Positions 25,305-35,091 are shown, numbered from the stretch's first letter. The stretch: 53,557 nucleotides of DNA from Planctomycetota bacterium (GCA_003669555.1 QWOS01000009.1:1-53557); one strand, 5' to 3'. Notes: a model not told the origin generated them from the sequence alone. Numbers and translations: made by a program.

Positions 25305-27302
25305 TTATGCCGATTTCTTGGCCCGGGCCAAATCAAACAAACCAAAAATCTCGTCTTCGCTCATGCCCATACTGATTGGCGGGCCATTTTGAGCGATCAA
25401 CTCCTGGAAAAGGGCACGCTTTTTATCGAGCACCAGGGCGATACGCTCTTCAATGGTGTTGGCGCAGATATAGCGTGAGACAAACACCGGCGACTTCTGC
25501 CCCAGCCGATGAGCCCGGTTGATGGCCTGATCCTCAATAGCGGGATTCCACCAGCGGTCGAACAGGAAAACATAGTTGCAAAATTGCAGATTCAAGCCCA
25601 CCGAGCCGGTGCCATAGCTCATGAGAATGATCTTGTGCAAAGGATCAGACTTGAAGCGGTCGAGCAGGGGCTGGCGCTGCTGCTGCGGGATCTTGCCGTG
25701 ATACTGCACGGGGTTGTGTTCTGCCAGGGCTCTGGCGATGTTTTCCAGGGGTTCCACCCATTGCGAGAAAAGGATGGCCTTATGGCCCGAGGCCCCCACT
25801 TCCTCCATGTCAGCGGTCAGTTGCTCCATTTTCACGCTAGCGCCGGTGCGGGGATCGAAGTTGCAGATCTGCTTCAGCCGCATCACCAGCTCGAAGACAT
25901 GCTGCACGGTGATGGTGTGACCCAGCCCGTTGAGGTGGACGATCCCATCCTTCTCGGCCATGTCGTAGGTTTCGCGCTGCTCGGTGGACAGGTCCAGGGG
26001 TATGTCCCGGATGATGCGTGGCGGCATATGGGTGGCCACCAGATCCTTGGTCCGGCGGATGATATGGTCGCGCACCATCTCAGACATGCGACGCGGTTCG
26101 GTTCCCGCCGGAATCAGCTTGGGATCCACAAAAGCGAAAATGCTGGTCAGGTCTTCCACCCGGTTTTCGATCGGTGCGCCGCTCATGGCCCAACTACGAT
26201 CGCGCTTTAGCGCTTTGGCAGCCAGGGCAGTCTTGCTGGAGGCGCTTTTGATGCGCTGCGCCTCATCGAGCACCACCAGATCGAATCGAACCTCGGGATC
26301 CAGGATTATTTCATGGTCGCGGGTGAGGATTTCGTAATTGACCAACTGCACTGGACAGTTCGAAATCTTCCACATGGCAGTGCGCTGTTCGGTGTCGCCA
26401 GTAATCACCTCGAAAGGCATGTCAGGTGACCAGGTGCGCAGCTCCCGGGTCCAGTTGATGACCAACGGCTTGGGGCATACCACCAGCGCCCGCTTGAGCA
26501 TGCCACTAGTGAGCATCAGACGCAGCGACAGGATCACCTGCACCGTTTTCCCCAGCCCCATCTCATCGGCAATGAGAGCGGCATTGCGCGGTATCAGGAA
26601 GGCGACCCCTTGCAACTGATAGGGATAGGGCTTGAAAGGGAGTGTCAGCTTTCCCTTGCCAAGCATTCCCTCCAGCGGTGGCTGTAACAGCGTGAGCAGA
26701 CGGTCACGCAGCCGCCCCATGTTGGCCGGAGGCTTCATGCGCGTGGTGGTGTCGCCCACATCGGCGCTTGACCCGGCAGGCGCGGGAAGCTGACAGTCAA
26801 GCAGGGAGGAGCCGCCTGCGACTGGCTCGGGAACGATGCCAAGCACCTCACCCACGGCGTCGGCAAATTCCAGCATCTCCTCTGTGGGCTGTATGCCCCT
26901 CAGTAAATCAGCAGGGGCGACCGGTGGTGGAGCCAAATCATCCGGGGCAGAGGTTCCGGATTGAGTCTGGTCTGGTGGTTTTACCGTGCGGTTGCTGCGC
27001 AGGGTCAGGTCAGGGGGCAGCGGGAAGCGCCAACCCTGGCACTGGATAGGGAAGTCCAGCGTACCCAGAGAACGCGCCCAGGGGAGCGAATTGAGCAGAG
27101 GGACCGCCCGGGCGGTGGGGGTCAGGGGTCTTTCCCAAGTCTTGACCCGCATCAGAACGGGGATTTGCAGAAGATGAATGCCATCCACCCCCATAGGCTG
27201 GCCCAATTCCGCCGTGTCGGCAAAATTGGCAGAACCTGCAAGGTCAACGCAATCCCCTGCCGGAATGTCACCCAGAGCATTGGATTCGGTAGCTTCCAGC
27301 AT
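25305..27302 (-). CDS. SNF2-family DNA/RNA helicase-like ATPase
   Basis: 665 aa from the chosen ATG (MLEATESN), which has AGGGAA 6 bases upstream; an in-frame ATG at 27384-27386 would add 28 residues. The first ~220 residues are poorly conserved. Then come motif I DEMGLGKT, motif II DEAQ within VVLDEAQRIKS, motif III SGAPIEN, motif IV LFSQW, and motifs V-VI in the FDRWWNPAIEDQAINRAHRLGQ region. That is a complete two-lobe SNF2 ATPase of the RapA/HepA/YqhH type. Such proteins remodel protein-nucleic acid complexes. It is a single gene with no restriction-modification or defence partner beside it, so a housekeeping role is likely. Confidence 0.9.
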   Translation of the reverse strand: MLEATESNALGDIPAGDCVDLAGSANFADTAELGQPMGVDGIHLLQIPVLMRVKTWERPLTPTARAVPLLNSLPWARSLGTLDFPIQCQGWRFPLPPDLTLRSNRTVKPPDQTQSGTSAPDDLAPPPVAPADLLRGIQPTEEMLEFADAVGEVLGIVPEPVAGGSSLLDCQLPAPAGSSADVGDTTTRMKPPANMGRLRDRLLTLLQPPLEGMLGKGKLTLPFKPYPYQLQGVAFLIPRNAALIADEMGLGKTVQVILSLRLMLTSGMLKRALVVCPKPLVINWTRELRTWSPDMPFEVITGDTEQRTAMWKISNCPVQLVNYEILTRDHEIILDPEVRFDLVVLDEAQRIKSASSKTALAAKALKRDRSWAMSGAPIENRVEDLTSIFAFVDPKLIPAGTEPRRMSEMVRDHIIRRTKDLVATHMPPRIIRDIPLDLSTEQRETYDMAEKDGIVHLNGLGHTITVQHVFELVMRLKQICNFDPRTGASVKMEQLTADMEEVGASGHKAILFSQWVEPLENIARALAEHNPVQYHGKIPQQQRQPLLDRFKSDPLHKIILMSYGTGSVGLNLQFCNYVFLFDRWWNPAIEDQAINRAHRLGQKSPVFVSRYICANTIEERIALVLDKKRALFQELIAQNGPPISMGMSEDEIFGLFDLARAKKSA

Positions 27303-28253
27303 GCGGGTTCCCTGAGGTGCATCATCATGACAAAAAGTTATGGCGGGTGTGCCAGGGGCAAATCCCGCCGAAAACTTTCCAAACAACTGTATGCAGGGTG
27401 GATCGGCCCGAGGGCCCCGTTTGCTTGAAGGGATTGCGGCAGACTACCTCCCACAACGCTGCAGAAGTAGACGAATGCGTAAGAACGGCAGGCAGGATAG
27501 ATCGATTCGGTTCTGATGGCACCTGGAAATAATAATTTCCATAACTTTCTGGCAACTTCCAGTTTCAGAAGACCGGTTGCCTGCACGCCCTGAATGGTGA
27601 GGCCAGAACCGCTGTTGTCTAGCCGACTTCCATAACCATTCATCGCATGGCGGCAAAGTTTTTCCTTGTTGGAAGACAATTAGGCTCGCAGGGCCTGGAA
27701 CCATCCGATTCCGGCATGCCAGGCACCTCCCATTGAAGGGATCCCCCGCAGGATGATCCAGCGCATGGTGTCCATGGGTTGACCACCAAACACCATGGAC
27801 CTGCTTGCATGCACGGCAACCCCGGGGCAGGACTACTGTAACAGTGGACAGGGTACAATCCGCAATGGTGCGGCAAATGGTTCTTGGGCGATGGGGGCGA
27901 GTTGGCCGTGTAGCAGCCTGGTACACAGTACCCATCGCATGCCGAGTGATGACAAAGCGTTGATGCATATTCCATCAACTGTCAGGAGTCCCTCATAGTG
28001 TTGATTCTGACCATACAACGGCACAAAAAGAATCATTCCTCCCATACCTAGTGCCTGTAATAAATGGATGATTACCCATGGTTTCATCACAATTTTAATT
28101 ATTTAAGGGATCTTTTTAAAACTTTAATTTGCCGACTGCACGGAAACCTTATTGTGAAACTTGCTCCAAGCATGGGATCTACCGTAAATTGTCATCTGCA
28201 ATTACAGGTGGCTGAACCTGGAATACCAACCCTGACCTGCGGAAAAAAAAGTC
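27303..28253. other. Long intergenic stretch; possible relic of a DUF1559-type prepilin-like gene on the minus strand
   Basis: No intact gene is recognised in ~950 bp. Around 27690-27950 on the minus strand, pieces of different frames (GCYTANSPPSP, then VNPWTPCAGSSCGGS) resemble the C-terminal part of planctomycete DUF1559 proteins, but only if several frameshifts are allowed. No prepilin-like N-terminus is seen. The right part (~28080-28140) is AT-rich and probably contains the sulfatase promoter. Confidence 0.3.
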
Positions 28254-29774
28254 ATGCCATTCCGTCGATTTTTCCTGACGCTGCTCCTTGGCTTTTCAGG
28301 GGCTGGAGCCCAGGCCGTTCCACCGAATGTTGTAGTTTTCCTGATCGATGACATGGGCGTGATGGACACCTCGGTACCCTTTCTCACTGATGATCAGGGC
28401 AAGCCCCGGAAGTACCCGTTGAATGACTTTTACCGCACACCCAACATGGAGCGGTTGGCCAGCCTCGGTATCCGGTTCAGCCGTTTCAGTGCGATGAGTG
28501 TCTGCTCACCGTCGCGGGTGAGTCTGCTCACCGGGCAGAACTCCGCCCGTCACCGCGTTACCAACTGGATCGATCCTGGCGGCAACAACAGCGGCCCCAA
28601 CGGCCCGCCCGACTGGAATTGGGCCGGACTGAAACCAGGCGATGTGACGCTGCCCGGTTTGTTGCGGCAGGCAGGTTACAGCACGATCCATGTAGGCAAG
28701 GGCCATTTGGCCCCCAGAGGCAAGCCCGGAGCCGATCCAGCGGCCCTGGGTTTTGACCACAACATTGGCGGCGGCCCATTTGGCCAGCCGGGCAGTTATT
28801 TTGCCCAGCACGGCTTTGGCAAGCTGGCTGGCAACAAGGCCAATGCAGTGCCTGGCCTGGACCAGTATCATGGCACCAACACTTTTTTGTCCGATGCGCT
28901 CACGCAGGAAGCGAATCGGCTGGTTTCGCAAGCGGTTGCTGAAAAAAAGCCATTCTATCTCAACCTTTGGCACTATGCGGTGCACGCTCCGTTTCAGTCT
29001 GACCCGCGCTTTGCCGGAAATTACACCAGCTCGGGAAAAAGCGCACCGGCGCAGGCTTTTGCCACGCTGGTGGAAGGGATGGACAAATCCCTGGGTGACC
29101 TGATGGTTCACCTGGAAAAACTGGGAGTCGCCGACAACACGATGGTTTTTTTCCTGGGGGACAATGGCAGTGATGCCCCTTTGGGCGACCACCAGAATAT
29201 TGCCTGCTCCGCACCACTGCGCGGAGGCAAGGGCTCGCAGTACGAGGGGGGGACCCGGGTGCCGTTTATTGCCTCGTGGCTCCAACCCAAAGCGGAAAAT
29301 ACCGCTCAGCGCGCCCTGCCCATTGCCCGGGGCGCCGTGCAGGTGCAACCGGCTGCCATCCAGGACCTGTTCCCCACAGTACTGGAAGTAGCTGGCCTGA
29401 AGGTTCCAGCAGGGCATGGGGTAGATGGCACCAGCCTGAAGCCTCTGTTTACCGGCAAGGCGGATACCTCCCGTAGTAATTTCTTTTTAATGCACTATCC
29501 TCACGCACCGCACCGCTGCGACTATTTCAGCACCTGGCGCGATGGTGACTGGAAGGTCATCTACCACTACTTTCCCAGCAAGTCTTCTGGCGGCTCGCAT
29601 TACCAGTTGTTCAACCTGAAGGACGATCCGTTCGAACAACACGACCTGGCCAGTAATAAACCTGCCGAACTCAGGCAGTTGATGACCGGCATGGTGGCGG
29701 CACTTCAGAATCAGAATGCCACCTATCCAGTAGACAAACCAGGCGGCAAGGCATTACAACCAGTGATACCCTGA
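28254..29774 (+). CDS. Secreted sulfatase (arylsulfatase A family)
   Basis: 506 aa. A signal peptide is clear at residues ~1-21 (MPFRRFFLTLLLGF, cut near AQA). The metal-binding IDDMG lies at 31-35. The sulfatase signature CSPSR at 84-88 has the Cys that is converted to formylglycine by FGE. GNIxLGDNGSD-like sequence (FFLGDNGSD) and a KGSQYEGGTRVP segment supply further metal and substrate residues. Planctomycetes carry many such enzymes for removing sulfate from algal polysaccharides; the substrate of this one cannot be told from sequence. It is monocistronic and ends 8 bp before the convergent small membrane protein gene. Confidence 0.93.
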   Translation: MPFRRFFLTLLLGFSGAGAQAVPPNVVVFLIDDMGVMDTSVPFLTDDQGKPRKYPLNDFYRTPNMERLASLGIRFSRFSAMSVCSPSRVSLLTGQNSARHRVTNWIDPGGNNSGPNGPPDWNWAGLKPGDVTLPGLLRQAGYSTIHVGKGHLAPRGKPGADPAALGFDHNIGGGPFGQPGSYFAQHGFGKLAGNKANAVPGLDQYHGTNTFLSDALTQEANRLVSQAVAEKKPFYLNLWHYAVHAPFQSDPRFAGNYTSSGKSAPAQAFATLVEGMDKSLGDLMVHLEKLGVADNTMVFFLGDNGSDAPLGDHQNIACSAPLRGGKGSQYEGGTRVPFIASWLQPKAENTAQRALPIARGAVQVQPAAIQDLFPTVLEVAGLKVPAGHGVDGTSLKPLFTGKADTSRSNFFLMHYPHAPHRCDYFSTWRDGDWKVIYHYFPSKSSGGSHYQLFNLKDDPFEQHDLASNKPAELRQLMTGMVAALQNQNATYPVDKPGGKALQPVIP

Positions 29775-29782
29775 CCCCCTGG

Positions 29783-30040
29783 CTACCGTCCTGCCTTTGT
29801 CAAAAGATAGAATACCAAAAAAACGAGGATGCCAATGGGCCAGATGCTACCCATGATGATGGCCGTGATTGCGTGGCCTTTTCCGGCAACAGATGGTGCG
29901 GACCTGGCCCTGGAAAGGCCCATAAAACCACAAATAATGGCGGCGACAGAAAATGGCAGCCCGACTACGGGTATGAGACTTACTACGCCAAGGTAGTAGC
30001 CAATCAGGGCGGGCGGATTTTTATCTGGAAAAACAGCCAT
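29783..30040 (-). CDS. Small DUF4190-like membrane protein
   Basis: 85 aa. The start is set at the ATG encoding MAVFPDKNPP because AAGGA lies 8 bases upstream; the frame is open 22 codons further, without such a site. Two membrane helices are visible (residues ~12-38 and ~57-80), joined by the loop GLSRARSAPSVAGKGHAIT. This helix-SRAR-G-helix layout is typical of DUF4190 proteins. The function is unknown. It is convergent with the sulfatase gene. Confidence 0.65.
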   Translation of the reverse strand: MAVFPDKNPPALIGYYLGVVSLIPVVGLPFSVAAIICGFMGLSRARSAPSVAGKGHAITAIIMGSIWPIGILVFLVFYLLTKAGR

Positions 30041-30394
30041 TCTATATTCCTTCTTATGTGATGCACTAACATGGAACACGCTAATCGACATTTGGCCAGT
30101 TGTCAAACATTTGCACTGTTCACCAATACTCCCTGAAAATCTTCAACCAATCGTCATGCTTTTCCTGGTGGCAGTTGTCTTGGGCGTGCCACATGCCTTC
30201 GGGGCATTGACCCTGATTGGCACGGGGTTGCGTTCGAGCATTTCAAGAGTGCCCTGAAAAAAACCTTGGGCCAATTAGCCTAATGGCCTGGGCAACGGAC
30301 TGCGGCCCGGCTTTGCCTTAAAAAAGGCACACAACTTGGGAGCAGAAGTGCTACACTAGCGGGCTGCGCATGGCAAATTTCCGGGGAATCCACC
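30041..30394. other. Intergenic region between divergent DUF4190-like and sigma factor genes
   Basis: No gene is seen. The region must carry promoters for both neighbours. A TAAAAAAGG run near 30319 lies ~75 bases upstream of the sigma factor start. No autoregulatory promoter element could be identified by eye. Confidence 0.4.
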
Positions 30395-31018
30395 ATGACG
30401 GATAAAGAGTTTCATACCGTCAGCCTGCACAACCTGATGGACCGAATTCATGATGGGGACCCAGTGGCTCAGGATGAATTGATCCGCCGGGTTATTGGGC
30501 GGATGGAAAAACTGACCCGGAAAATGCTGCACTCATTCCAGGGCGTGCGCCAGTGGGAACAAACCGGGGATGTGTTGCAAAATGTCCTCATTCGCCTGCT
30601 GAACACCTTGCGAAAATTGCGGCCGCAGGATACGCGGGCTTTTTTCTGCCTGGCTGCCGAGCATGTGCGACGGGAACTGATCGATTTGAACCGCCATTAT
30701 CAGGGGGCGCACGGCTTGGGGAAGAATCAGGTGGTTCATGATTTTTCCCCAGGGGAAGACAACAGAGCGGCGGGTCCGCAACCTGTCGATTCCGGTCCGG
30801 GGGCCGAAGAACTGGAGCGCTGGCAAGCGTTTCATGAGGCCGTTGGGCACCTTGCCAGCGACGAGCGCGAGGTTTTCAGCCTGGTTTTCTACCACGGGTG
30901 GAAACAGACCCAAATCGCCGAGTTGATGAAGATCCATGAGCGAACCGTCCGGCGGATATGGCAAGCGGCGTGCCTGCATTTGAACGATGCAATCGGTGGA
31001 GAATTGCCCCTTTCCTGA
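30395..31018 (+). CDS. ECF-type RNA polymerase sigma factor
   Basis: 207 aa. Sigma region 2 covers residues ~15-110, with the aromatic/acidic stretch around QWEQTGDVLQNVLIRLL and the DTRAFFCLAAEHVRRELIDLNRHY part, which is typical of a planctomycete-specific ECF group. Region 4 (residues ~140-200) contains a helix-turn-helix, WKQTQIAELMKIHERTVRRIW. A Pro/Gly-rich linker (~105-140) joins them. No anti-sigma factor is adjacent. The next plus-strand genes are a secreted protein and a Ser/Thr kinase; in planctomycetes, ECF factors of this kind are often found with Ser/Thr kinases, so a functional link is possible but not shown. Confidence 0.88.
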   Translation: MTDKEFHTVSLHNLMDRIHDGDPVAQDELIRRVIGRMEKLTRKMLHSFQGVRQWEQTGDVLQNVLIRLLNTLRKLRPQDTRAFFCLAAEHVRRELIDLNRHYQGAHGLGKNQVVHDFSPGEDNRAAGPQPVDSGPGAEELERWQAFHEAVGHLASDEREVFSLVFYHGWKQTQIAELMKIHERTVRRIWQAACLHLNDAIGGELPLS

Positions 31019-31141
31019 AAAGCCCCAGAAAAAAATCCATCCCTGTTTGTCCGGTTGGGAGACCGGCCTCCGTATGTCTGTGTAGAAACTTCGGCCAACA
31101 CCGAAGAGTTTATGACGCAACAACGACAGAAAGAGAAAATC

Positions 31142-31747
31142 ATGGCTACCAAAAACGGTTTTTTGTGTGGGATTTCGCTGTTTTGCTTTTCCCTGAATAC
31201 CCCCATAACCCCGGCAGCCGAACCCCGGGAATTACGCATCTACGCACAACAGGGGCTCAATAAAGACGATGGATCCCTGGGCCCCGTGAAGCCCCAGATG
31301 CGGGAAGTTTTTCGCAGCGCCCAGGAATTGGCAGCCAATGTCAACCGGGCGAAGGCCAACGACCCAGGATTCCAAAAGGAAGTGGAGGCCAGCGTTGCCA
31401 GCGCCCTGAAGGTAAAATCCATCGACTGGAGCAAGCAAATGGTGGTCGCTGCCCGGATTCCGACCTTGCCCACAAGAGGGGGACTGGCGCCCGTGGAATT
31501 CACCTCACTCAAAGTGAGTGGGGATCAGTTGACCGTGTCGTACGAACTCCGGGGCCAAAAAAGTGGATGCTGCCCTAGCCCCATCGGGTTCGCACTGGTC
31601 GAACGGTTCAACGGTTCGGTAGTTTTTGAAGGCTCCAAGGGCAACATGGGCATGGGGCGTCCCCTGGTCAACAAGGGCCCAACGCAGCCTCCCCAGGCTT
31701 CTCGAAGGATTTGTGGGGGGGGTGCGCCCTCCACGCCCGAGAACTGA
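31142..31747 (+). CDS. Secreted protein of unknown function
   Basis: 201 aa from the ATG encoding MATKNGFLCG; an earlier ATG at 31055 would put 29 polar residues ahead of a signal peptide and is unlikely. The signal peptide spans residues ~1-25 (cut near PAA-EP). The mature part has alternating short beta-like stretches, a QKSGCCPSP motif at ~145 and a Gly/Pro-rich tail. No domain is recognised. It lies 123 bp after the sigma factor gene on the same strand, so it might be cotranscribed or controlled by it. It is followed by a strong terminator. Confidence 0.65.
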   Translation: MATKNGFLCGISLFCFSLNTPITPAAEPRELRIYAQQGLNKDDGSLGPVKPQMREVFRSAQELAANVNRAKANDPGFQKEVEASVASALKVKSIDWSKQMVVAARIPTLPTRGGLAPVEFTSLKVSGDQLTVSYELRGQKSGCCPSPIGFALVERFNGSVVFEGSKGNMGMGRPLVNKGPTQPPQASRRICGGGAPSTPEN

Positions 31748-31767
31748 CGGCCCGACAGGACAGGCAC

Positions 31768-31804
31768 AGTGGCTTCCCTGGACCCGGGGAAGCCACTTTT
31801 TTTT
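31768..31804 (+). terminator. Rho-independent terminator
   Basis: A perfect 11-bp stem AGTGGCTTCCC/GGGAAGCCACT with an 8-nt loop is followed directly by eight T residues. It starts 20 bases after the stop of the secreted protein gene. It closes the sigma factor-secreted protein unit and isolates the kinase gene downstream. Confidence 0.92.
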
Positions 31805-31880
31805 GCAAAACGCCCCTTCGCTTCTCCCTTGGTCCGATGTCAGCATCAGGACCTTCCCTCCGACCAGGATGAACCGCGCG

Positions 31881-31901
31881 GGGATCACACAGGGATCACA
31901 C
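31881..31901. repeat. Two tandem copies of GGGATCACAC
   Basis: GGGATCACAC at 31881-31890, one A, then GGGATCACAC at 31892-31901. The 11-base period, about one helical turn, and the position ~150 bp before the kinase start would suit a regulator binding site, but nothing else supports this. Confidence 0.4.
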
Positions 31902-32048
31902 CCAACCCAAAGGCTCTCCATCCCTGAAAGATCACCCGGCTGGGGGGCATGGAGCGGAGGTCATGCCTGGGGCCAAACTGGGCATGTTATGCTATTTATT
32001 GCACCGCCTGAAGCGGCAACCTGAGAGGTCAGAAAAAAGGAGCCAGGC

Positions 32049-35000
32049 ATGGACGAAATGCGCCTGGAATATTTTTTAGACAAGTTCCACTCGGACAAAA
32101 CTTCTGGAAAGGATCCGGTCGTTACCGAGTTGTGTCGCGACTACCCTGAATTAGCGGACGAGTTGGCAAGACGGGTTGGGATTTTACAACGCTTTGAGAG
32201 AATGGCGGACAGCATTGGGGATGACCTGACTGCGCCGCCGGAAGATCCGCAACCAGATCCTGCAATCACCGTGAATCCTTTTTGGCCAGTGGTTCCAGGC
32301 TATGAAATCCTTGCCGAGCTTGGCCGCGGTGGCATGGGGGTGGTTTACAAGGCGAGGCAAACCCAGCTTCATCGTCTCGTTGCCCTGAAAATGATTCTTT
32401 CCGGCAATCAGGCCAGAGCGGTGGAATTATTGCGTTTTCGGGCCGAGGCTGAGGCGCTGGCCCAACTCAAGCACCCCAATATTGTCCATATCCATGAAAT
32501 TGGCGAACACGCCGGCGCTCCATTTTTCTCGATGGAATTCGTTGAGGGTGGCAGTCTGGCCCAGACCCTCGATGGCAAGGTGATGCCCCCGCAAAAAGCA
32601 GCCAAAATGGTCCAGCTTCTGGCGAATGCCATCCATGCGGCCCACCTGCTCCATATCGTTCATCGCGATCTCAAGCCTGGAAATATCCTGCTTCAACCGG
32701 ATGGCACGCCAAAAATTTCAGATTTTGGCTTGGCAAAGCGACTGGATACAGGCGAAGGCCTGACCCATAGCGGTGATATTCTGGGTTCACCTGCCTATAT
32801 GGCCCCGGAACAAGCGGGTGGAAAGGTTCGCAACATCGGACCCGAGACAGATGTGTATTCTCTAGGTGCCATCCTTTACACCATGTTGACGGGTCGTCCG
32901 CCATTCCTGGGACTGACCGTGGTGGATGTCATCCTGCATGTGTTGTCCCAGGTGCCAATCCCGCCGAGGCGTTTGCAGCCTCTGGTTTCGCCAGAACTGG
33001 AGGCCATTTGCCTGAAATGTCTGGAAAAATCACCCCACCAGCGGTACGCAAGCGCCGCCGACCTGGCGGATGACCTGGACAACTTCCTCCGTGGCAAACC
33101 AACCCATCGGCCCAGTTCGGCCTGGAACCGTCTGGAACTGGAATTATACTGCAAAAACATCGCCCTGGCGGAGCGGGAATGGTCCGCAAACCAATACCAG
33201 CGCATGGAGGCGCTCCTGGGAGCATGCCCGGCCAAATTGCGCGGCTGGGAATGGCACTGCCTGCACGGGCTCCAGCATGGGAAGCTGGTCCGTATATGCG
33301 ACCATGCAGATGTTGTTTACAGCGTCTGTTTCAGCCCTGATGGCACCATGCTCTCATCAACCAGTGACGATCAAACCATCAGGGTTCGTGATTCATCAAC
33401 CGGCGATGTCAGGCAGATCCTTACCGGGCATACCGGTCAGATTTATTGCACCTGCTTCAGTCCGGATAGTTGCCATCTGGCTGGTGCCAGCCAGGATCTG
33501 ATTGTCAGGATCTGGGACCTTGCCACAGGCGCGGTGGTCCGGGTTCTTCAGGGCCACACGGATGTGGTGGTAGGAGTTGCCTTCAGTCCGGACGGGCGGT
33601 TGATCGCATCAGCCAGCGATGACCAAACGGTGAGGATCTGGGATGCCAGGTCCGGGGCTGAGCTGCGTACCCTCTACGGGCACATGGATATGGTCAACAG
33701 CGTCTCCTTCAGCCCTGATAGCCAGACTCTGGCCTCAGGGTCGTACGATGGTGGGGTGCGGGTCTGGAATGTGGCCAGCGGCGAAACCCTGTTTGCCATG
33801 TCGGGTCATTCGGGATTTGTCTGGACTGTGGTCTTCAGTCCGGATGGGCGCTGGCTGGCTTCGGCTGGCGGGGACCGTTCGATCCATTTGTGGGACGCGC
33901 ACACTGGCCAGAATGTCTCGGTCCTGCTCGGACATGCCAGCGTGGTATGGAGTGTCGCCTTTAGCCCGGACTCAATGCGCCTTGCTTCGGGAAGCTGGGA
34001 CAAGACCGTAAAAATCTGGGACATTCTCACGGATCAGGAAGTCCTCACCCTGCGCGGCCATCGCGATTCCGTCAATAGTGTCGCTTTCAGTCCGGATGGG
34101 AAAAGACTGGCATCAGCGGGCGACGACCGAACCATACTACTTTGGGACGCGACCCCGATGGAGCCTTCGGCCCGAACGGTTTTGTGGACTCTGGGAGGGC
34201 ACGACTATCCGGTCAACAGTGTTGACTTCAGTCCAAATGGCAAGCTTCTGGCGGCCGCCGGCGACGATCATCGCGTGAAAATCTGGGATATGGATCAGGG
34301 AGTGGAAAGAAAGAGCCTGGGTGGGCATAAAACGCTGGTGACCAGTGTCACTTTCAGTCCGGATGGCCACTGGCTTGCCGGGGCCAGCGGCGACAAGACG
34401 ATCCGGATCTGGGATGCTGGAACGGGTGACGAAGCCCGCATGCTCCGCGGCCACACCGACCGGATCTACAGCGTCGATTTCAGCCCGGATGGATTGCTCC
34501 TGGCATCTGGTGGATGGGACCGGACAGTCAGGCTGTGGAATGCGGCAACAGGCCAGGAGCTCCACACCTTCTCTGGTCACACGAACTGGGTCTGGCAAGT
34601 CGCCTTCAGTCCCGATGGGACAAAAATCGCCTCGGCCAGCACGGACTGGACGGTGCGGGTCTGGGATGTGGCAGCCCGGCAGCCCCTTTTTGTCCTGATT
34701 GGTCACCAGCTCAAAGCCCAGGGAGTCGCGTTCAGTGCGGATGGACGGCATCTCGCGTCCGCCAGCGGGGACCAAACTGTCAGGATCTGGGATTTGGCTG
34801 ATGGCCGGGAATCGATGACCCTGCTGGGGCACACTGACCGGGTTTACAAAACCGCCTTCTGCCCCAGGGGAAATTTACTCGCCTCGGCTGGCGAGGATCA
34901 GGGCATCCGCATCTGGGACTGGAAAAATGGCACCACGCTGGCAGTGCTGCGCGGACACACCCGCCAGGTGAACAGTATTGTGTTCAGTCCCGACGGATCA

Positions 35001-35060
35001 AGCCTTGCCTCCGCCAGCGACGACGGCACCATCAAAATATGGGACATCAACACCATTTGA
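32049..35060 (+). CDS. Ser/Thr protein kinase with 14 C-terminal WD40 repeats
   Basis: 1003 aa; AAGGAG lies 6 bases before the ATG. A ~80-residue helical leader precedes the Hanks-type kinase domain (residues ~84-350): glycine loop GRGGMGVV (93-99), K114 in VALKM, HRDLKPGN (205-212), DFG (225-227) and GSPAYMAPEQ (247-255). All catalytic residues are present. A linker with ALAEREW and ELLGACP-like sequence leads to WD40 repeats from ~418 to the end. I count 14, each with GH...FSPDG...LASASxDxTVRIWD, enough for two seven-bladed propellers. Planctomycete relatives usually have a membrane helix between kinase and linker; none is visible here, so it is probably cytosolic. Targets are unknown. The permease gene starts 31 bp downstream. 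Confidence 0.93.
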   Translation: MDEMRLEYFLDKFHSDKTSGKDPVVTELCRDYPELADELARRVGILQRFERMADSIGDDLTAPPEDPQPDPAITVNPFWPVVPGYEILAELGRGGMGVVYKARQTQLHRLVALKMILSGNQARAVELLRFRAEAEALAQLKHPNIVHIHEIGEHAGAPFFSMEFVEGGSLAQTLDGKVMPPQKAAKMVQLLANAIHAAHLLHIVHRDLKPGNILLQPDGTPKISDFGLAKRLDTGEGLTHSGDILGSPAYMAPEQAGGKVRNIGPETDVYSLGAILYTMLTGRPPFLGLTVVDVILHVLSQVPIPPRRLQPLVSPELEAICLKCLEKSPHQRYASAADLADDLDNFLRGKPTHRPSSAWNRLELELYCKNIALAEREWSANQYQRMEALLGACPAKLRGWEWHCLHGLQHGKLVRICDHADVVYSVCFSPDGTMLSSTSDDQTIRVRDSSTGDVRQILTGHTGQIYCTCFSPDSCHLAGASQDLIVRIWDLATGAVVRVLQGHTDVVVGVAFSPDGRLIASASDDQTVRIWDARSGAELRTLYGHMDMVNSVSFSPDSQTLASGSYDGGVRVWNVASGETLFAMSGHSGFVWTVVFSPDGRWLASAGGDRSIHLWDAHTGQNVSVLLGHASVVWSVAFSPDSMRLASGSWDKTVKIWDILTDQEVLTLRGHRDSVNSVAFSPDGKRLASAGDDRTILLWDATPMEPSARTVLWTLGGHDYPVNSVDFSPNGKLLAAAGDDHRVKIWDMDQGVERKSLGGHKTLVTSVTFSPDGHWLAGASGDKTIRIWDAGTGDEARMLRGHTDRIYSVDFSPDGLLLASGGWDRTVRLWNAATGQELHTFSGHTNWVWQVAFSPDGTKIASASTDWTVRVWDVAARQPLFVLIGHQLKAQGVAFSADGRHLASASGDQTVRIWDLADGRESMTLLGHTDRVYKTAFCPRGNLLASAGEDQGIRIWDWKNGTTLAVLRGHTRQVNSIVFSPDGSSLASASDDGTIKIWDINTI

Positions 35061-35091
35061 CCGGCTAGTATTTTTTGTGGGGGATTTTTCC

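Noticed and set aside
27444-27968. 174-codon minus-strand open frame in the long intergenic stretch
   Set aside because: Cys/His/Arg-rich composition and no recognisable start; better explained as decayed DNA.
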